Origin: Clostridium niameyense
GTDB lineage: Bacteria; Bacillota; Clostridia; Clostridiales; Clostridiaceae
Length of the DNA stretch: 64,000 bases
Reading direction: 5' to 3'
Assembly (NCBI RefSeq): GCF_001243045.1
Contig: NZ_LN849007.1
Span: 124,001-188,000 of the forward strand
Below are positions 62,756 to 64,000 of this stretch, one piece after another; positions within the stretch are counted from its first letter, which is position 1; each line of letters begins with the position of its first letter. The position numbers and the translations under genes are program-made. The notes below the pieces were generated by a model, which did not search any database, had not been told where the DNA came from, and was given only the letters and a program-made list of their open reading frames with translations.

Positions 62756-64000
62756 ATGATATATCTTATAGCATTATATATTATATCTACATTAGTCATG
62801 CTTTATTTAATGCATAAAATTTTAAATAAAGAAGAAGGTAATGAGGGATTAATGGAGGATATAAATAATAAAACTATAAATTTAGAAAAAGAAAAAATTG
62901 AAGAATATGCATCTACCATGGCGGAAAGTTACAGTGTAGTTAAAAATAAAAGATGTAAAAAATTAATACTAGAAGGTTTAGAAAGAAGTTACAGTAATAT
63001 AATTAAAAATTATAAATATGTATCTTCTTTAAGTGATGAGGTAACTATGAATGTACCGGCAGGAGAGTGGCTTTTAGATAATATATTTTTAATCGAAAAA
63101 GAATATAAAAATATAAAAGGAAGTATGCCACCTTCTTATTATATGAAATTACCTGTTATAAGCCATGGTATAAAAAAGTGCTATCCAAGGATCTATAATA
63201 TAGCACTAGAGATGGTATTAAATTCTGATGGTATAGTAGATGAAGATACAATAATAAGATTTATTAATTCGTATGAAAAGAATAGTGTATTAACCACTGG
63301 GGAAATATGGGCATTGCCAATAATGCTTAGAATAGCATTAATACAAAGAATCGCATTGATAACTGGGGAAATTGTATATATACAAAATGAAAAACAAAAA
63401 GCAGAAAAAATAATTGATGAAATAATATCTGCAGTAAATAAAAATAATATTGAAGATAAACTGAAGGATATAAATAAAAGAGACATAAAAATTACACCTT
63501 ATTTTTTAGAAAAAATTACAAGTTTATTAAAAGATAATGCTATAGAGGAAGAAAAGGTTTATAACTGGGTTAATGAAAATGTAGAAAAAAATGAAATAAA
63601 TTTAGATAGTTTGATTAATTTATCTCACAGAAAGCAAGCGAAACAGCAATTAGTTATAGGAAATTGTATAGTAGGTATAAGACAAATAGAGGCAATGAAT
63701 TGGAAAAAAATATTTGAAGATGTAAGTTTAGTTGAGAGCATTTTAAAAGAGGATCCAGCTAAAGTTTATAAAAATATGGATTTTAATTCTAAAGACTTTT
63801 ATAGACACACTATAGAGAATCTCTCAAGAAAGTTTAAACTATCAGAAACTTATATTGCCAAAAAAGCTATACAATGTGCAAAGGAAAACAAAGATAGAGA
63901 AGATTATAAAAAACATGTAGGTTATTACATATTAGAACATACTGGAATAGAGTGTTTAAAGAAAAGTATAGGTTATAGATTTAATATATTAGATAGTATA
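62756..64000 (+). CDS. Cyclic beta-1,2-glucan synthase-like protein, N-terminal part
   Basis: The frame from ATG 62756 (AGAGAGGATGG upstream) stays open for 415 codons to the window edge. After an N-terminal membrane anchor (MIYLIALYIISTLVMLYLMH) it reads NVPAGEWLLDNIFLIEKEYK, then PPSYYMKLPVISHGIKKCYP, RIYNIALEMVLNSDGIVDED and LTTGEIWALPIMLRIALIQR. This is the arrangement of the N-terminal region of NdvB-type cyclic beta-1,2-glucan synthases and related GT84/GH94 proteins, which usually exceed 2,500 residues. The catalytic parts lie beyond the window, so activity cannot be judged. A role in a surface or osmoregulated glucan is possible. Confidence 0.8.
   Translation, partial: MIYLIALYIISTLVMLYLMHKILNKEEGNEGLMEDINNKTINLEKEKIEEYASTMAESYSVVKNKRCKKLILEGLERSYSNIIKNYKYVSSLSDEVTMNVPAGEWLLDNIFLIEKEYKNIKGSMPPSYYMKLPVISHGIKKCYPRIYNIALEMVLNSDGIVDEDTIIRFINSYEKNSVLTTGEIWALPIMLRIALIQRIALITGEIVYIQNEKQKAEKIIDEIISAVNKNNIEDKLKDINKRDIKITPYFLEKITSLLKDNAIEEEKVYNWVNENVEKNEINLDSLINLSHRKQAKQQLVIGNCIVGIRQIEAMNWKKIFEDVSLVESILKEDPAKVYKNMDFNSKDFYRHTIENLSRKFKLSETYIAKKAIQCAKENKDREDYKKHVGYYILEHTGIECLKKSIGYRFNILDSI

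Noticed and set aside
1-64000. CRISPR arrays, tRNA or rRNA genes, complete prophage or insertion sequences
   Set aside because: Reading the intergenic regions showed no regularly spaced repeats, cloverleaf-like genes or intact transposase; only the IS4 remnant at 27601 was found.

Overview
The window is a strongly A+T-rich, densely coded bacterial chromosome segment. Gene content and order (uvrB-uvrA, a SEDS/PBP pair, uvrC, murB-rapZ-yvcK-whiA-dnaE-pfkA-pyk), GGAGG ribosome sites, GTG/TTG starts and many U-tailed hairpins point to a Firmicute. The DUF1540 protein, xanthine-dehydrogenase operon, split transketolase and T-box/lysine leaders fit Clostridium sensu stricto, in or near the C. botulinum/sporogenes/tetani group. 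The species is an inference, not proven by anything here.

Layout. 1-25.6 kb is a housekeeping block on the + strand: nucleotide excision repair (uvrB, uvrA, uvrC), cell shape and wall (FHA protein, SEDS glycosyltransferase, PBP, murB), the rapZ-yvcK-whiA trio, replication (dnaE), lower glycolysis (pfkA, pyk) and rlmD. 25.6-31.8 kb is a decaying accessory region: a broken small ORF, an intact XdhC-type chaperone, an IS4-type transposase remnant, and a minus-strand xanthine-dehydrogenase operon whose large subunit carries an in-frame TAG. 32.2-35.6 kb holds a 50-residue protein, a secreted beta-rich protein and a triple-rhodanese lipoprotein with a small membrane partner.

35.7-48.0 kb is a sugar-catabolism island: a PepV-like peptidase, PTS EIIBC and EIIA, a PPi-type phosphofructokinase, a ribulose-phosphate-epimerase-like enzyme, a YitT-like membrane protein, a PRD regulator, a transaldolase, a split transketolase and an iron alcohol dehydrogenase. 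A palindrome of form TTACCATA-N4-TATGGTAA occurs in three intergenic regions of this island (35766, 40896 and 40954, 46642). I read it as the operator of one regulon, plausibly controlled by the island's own PRD regulator.

48.0-64.0 kb returns to core functions. RNA-controlled genes stand out: add behind a diverged purine-riboswitch-like leader, proS behind a T-box with a CCA specifier, and lysA behind a lysine riboswitch. Between them are pepV, ftsH, a HelD-like helicase, a double P-loop ATPase, a cation efflux protein and an M18 aminopeptidase. The window ends inside a large cyclic-glucan-synthase-like gene.

The most interesting leads are the shared palindrome across the sugar island, the atypical purine-type leader of add, the amber-interrupted xanthine dehydrogenase beside transposon debris, and the secreted beta-rich protein at 32.4-33.4 kb. 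No tRNA, rRNA, CRISPR array or intact insertion sequence was seen.
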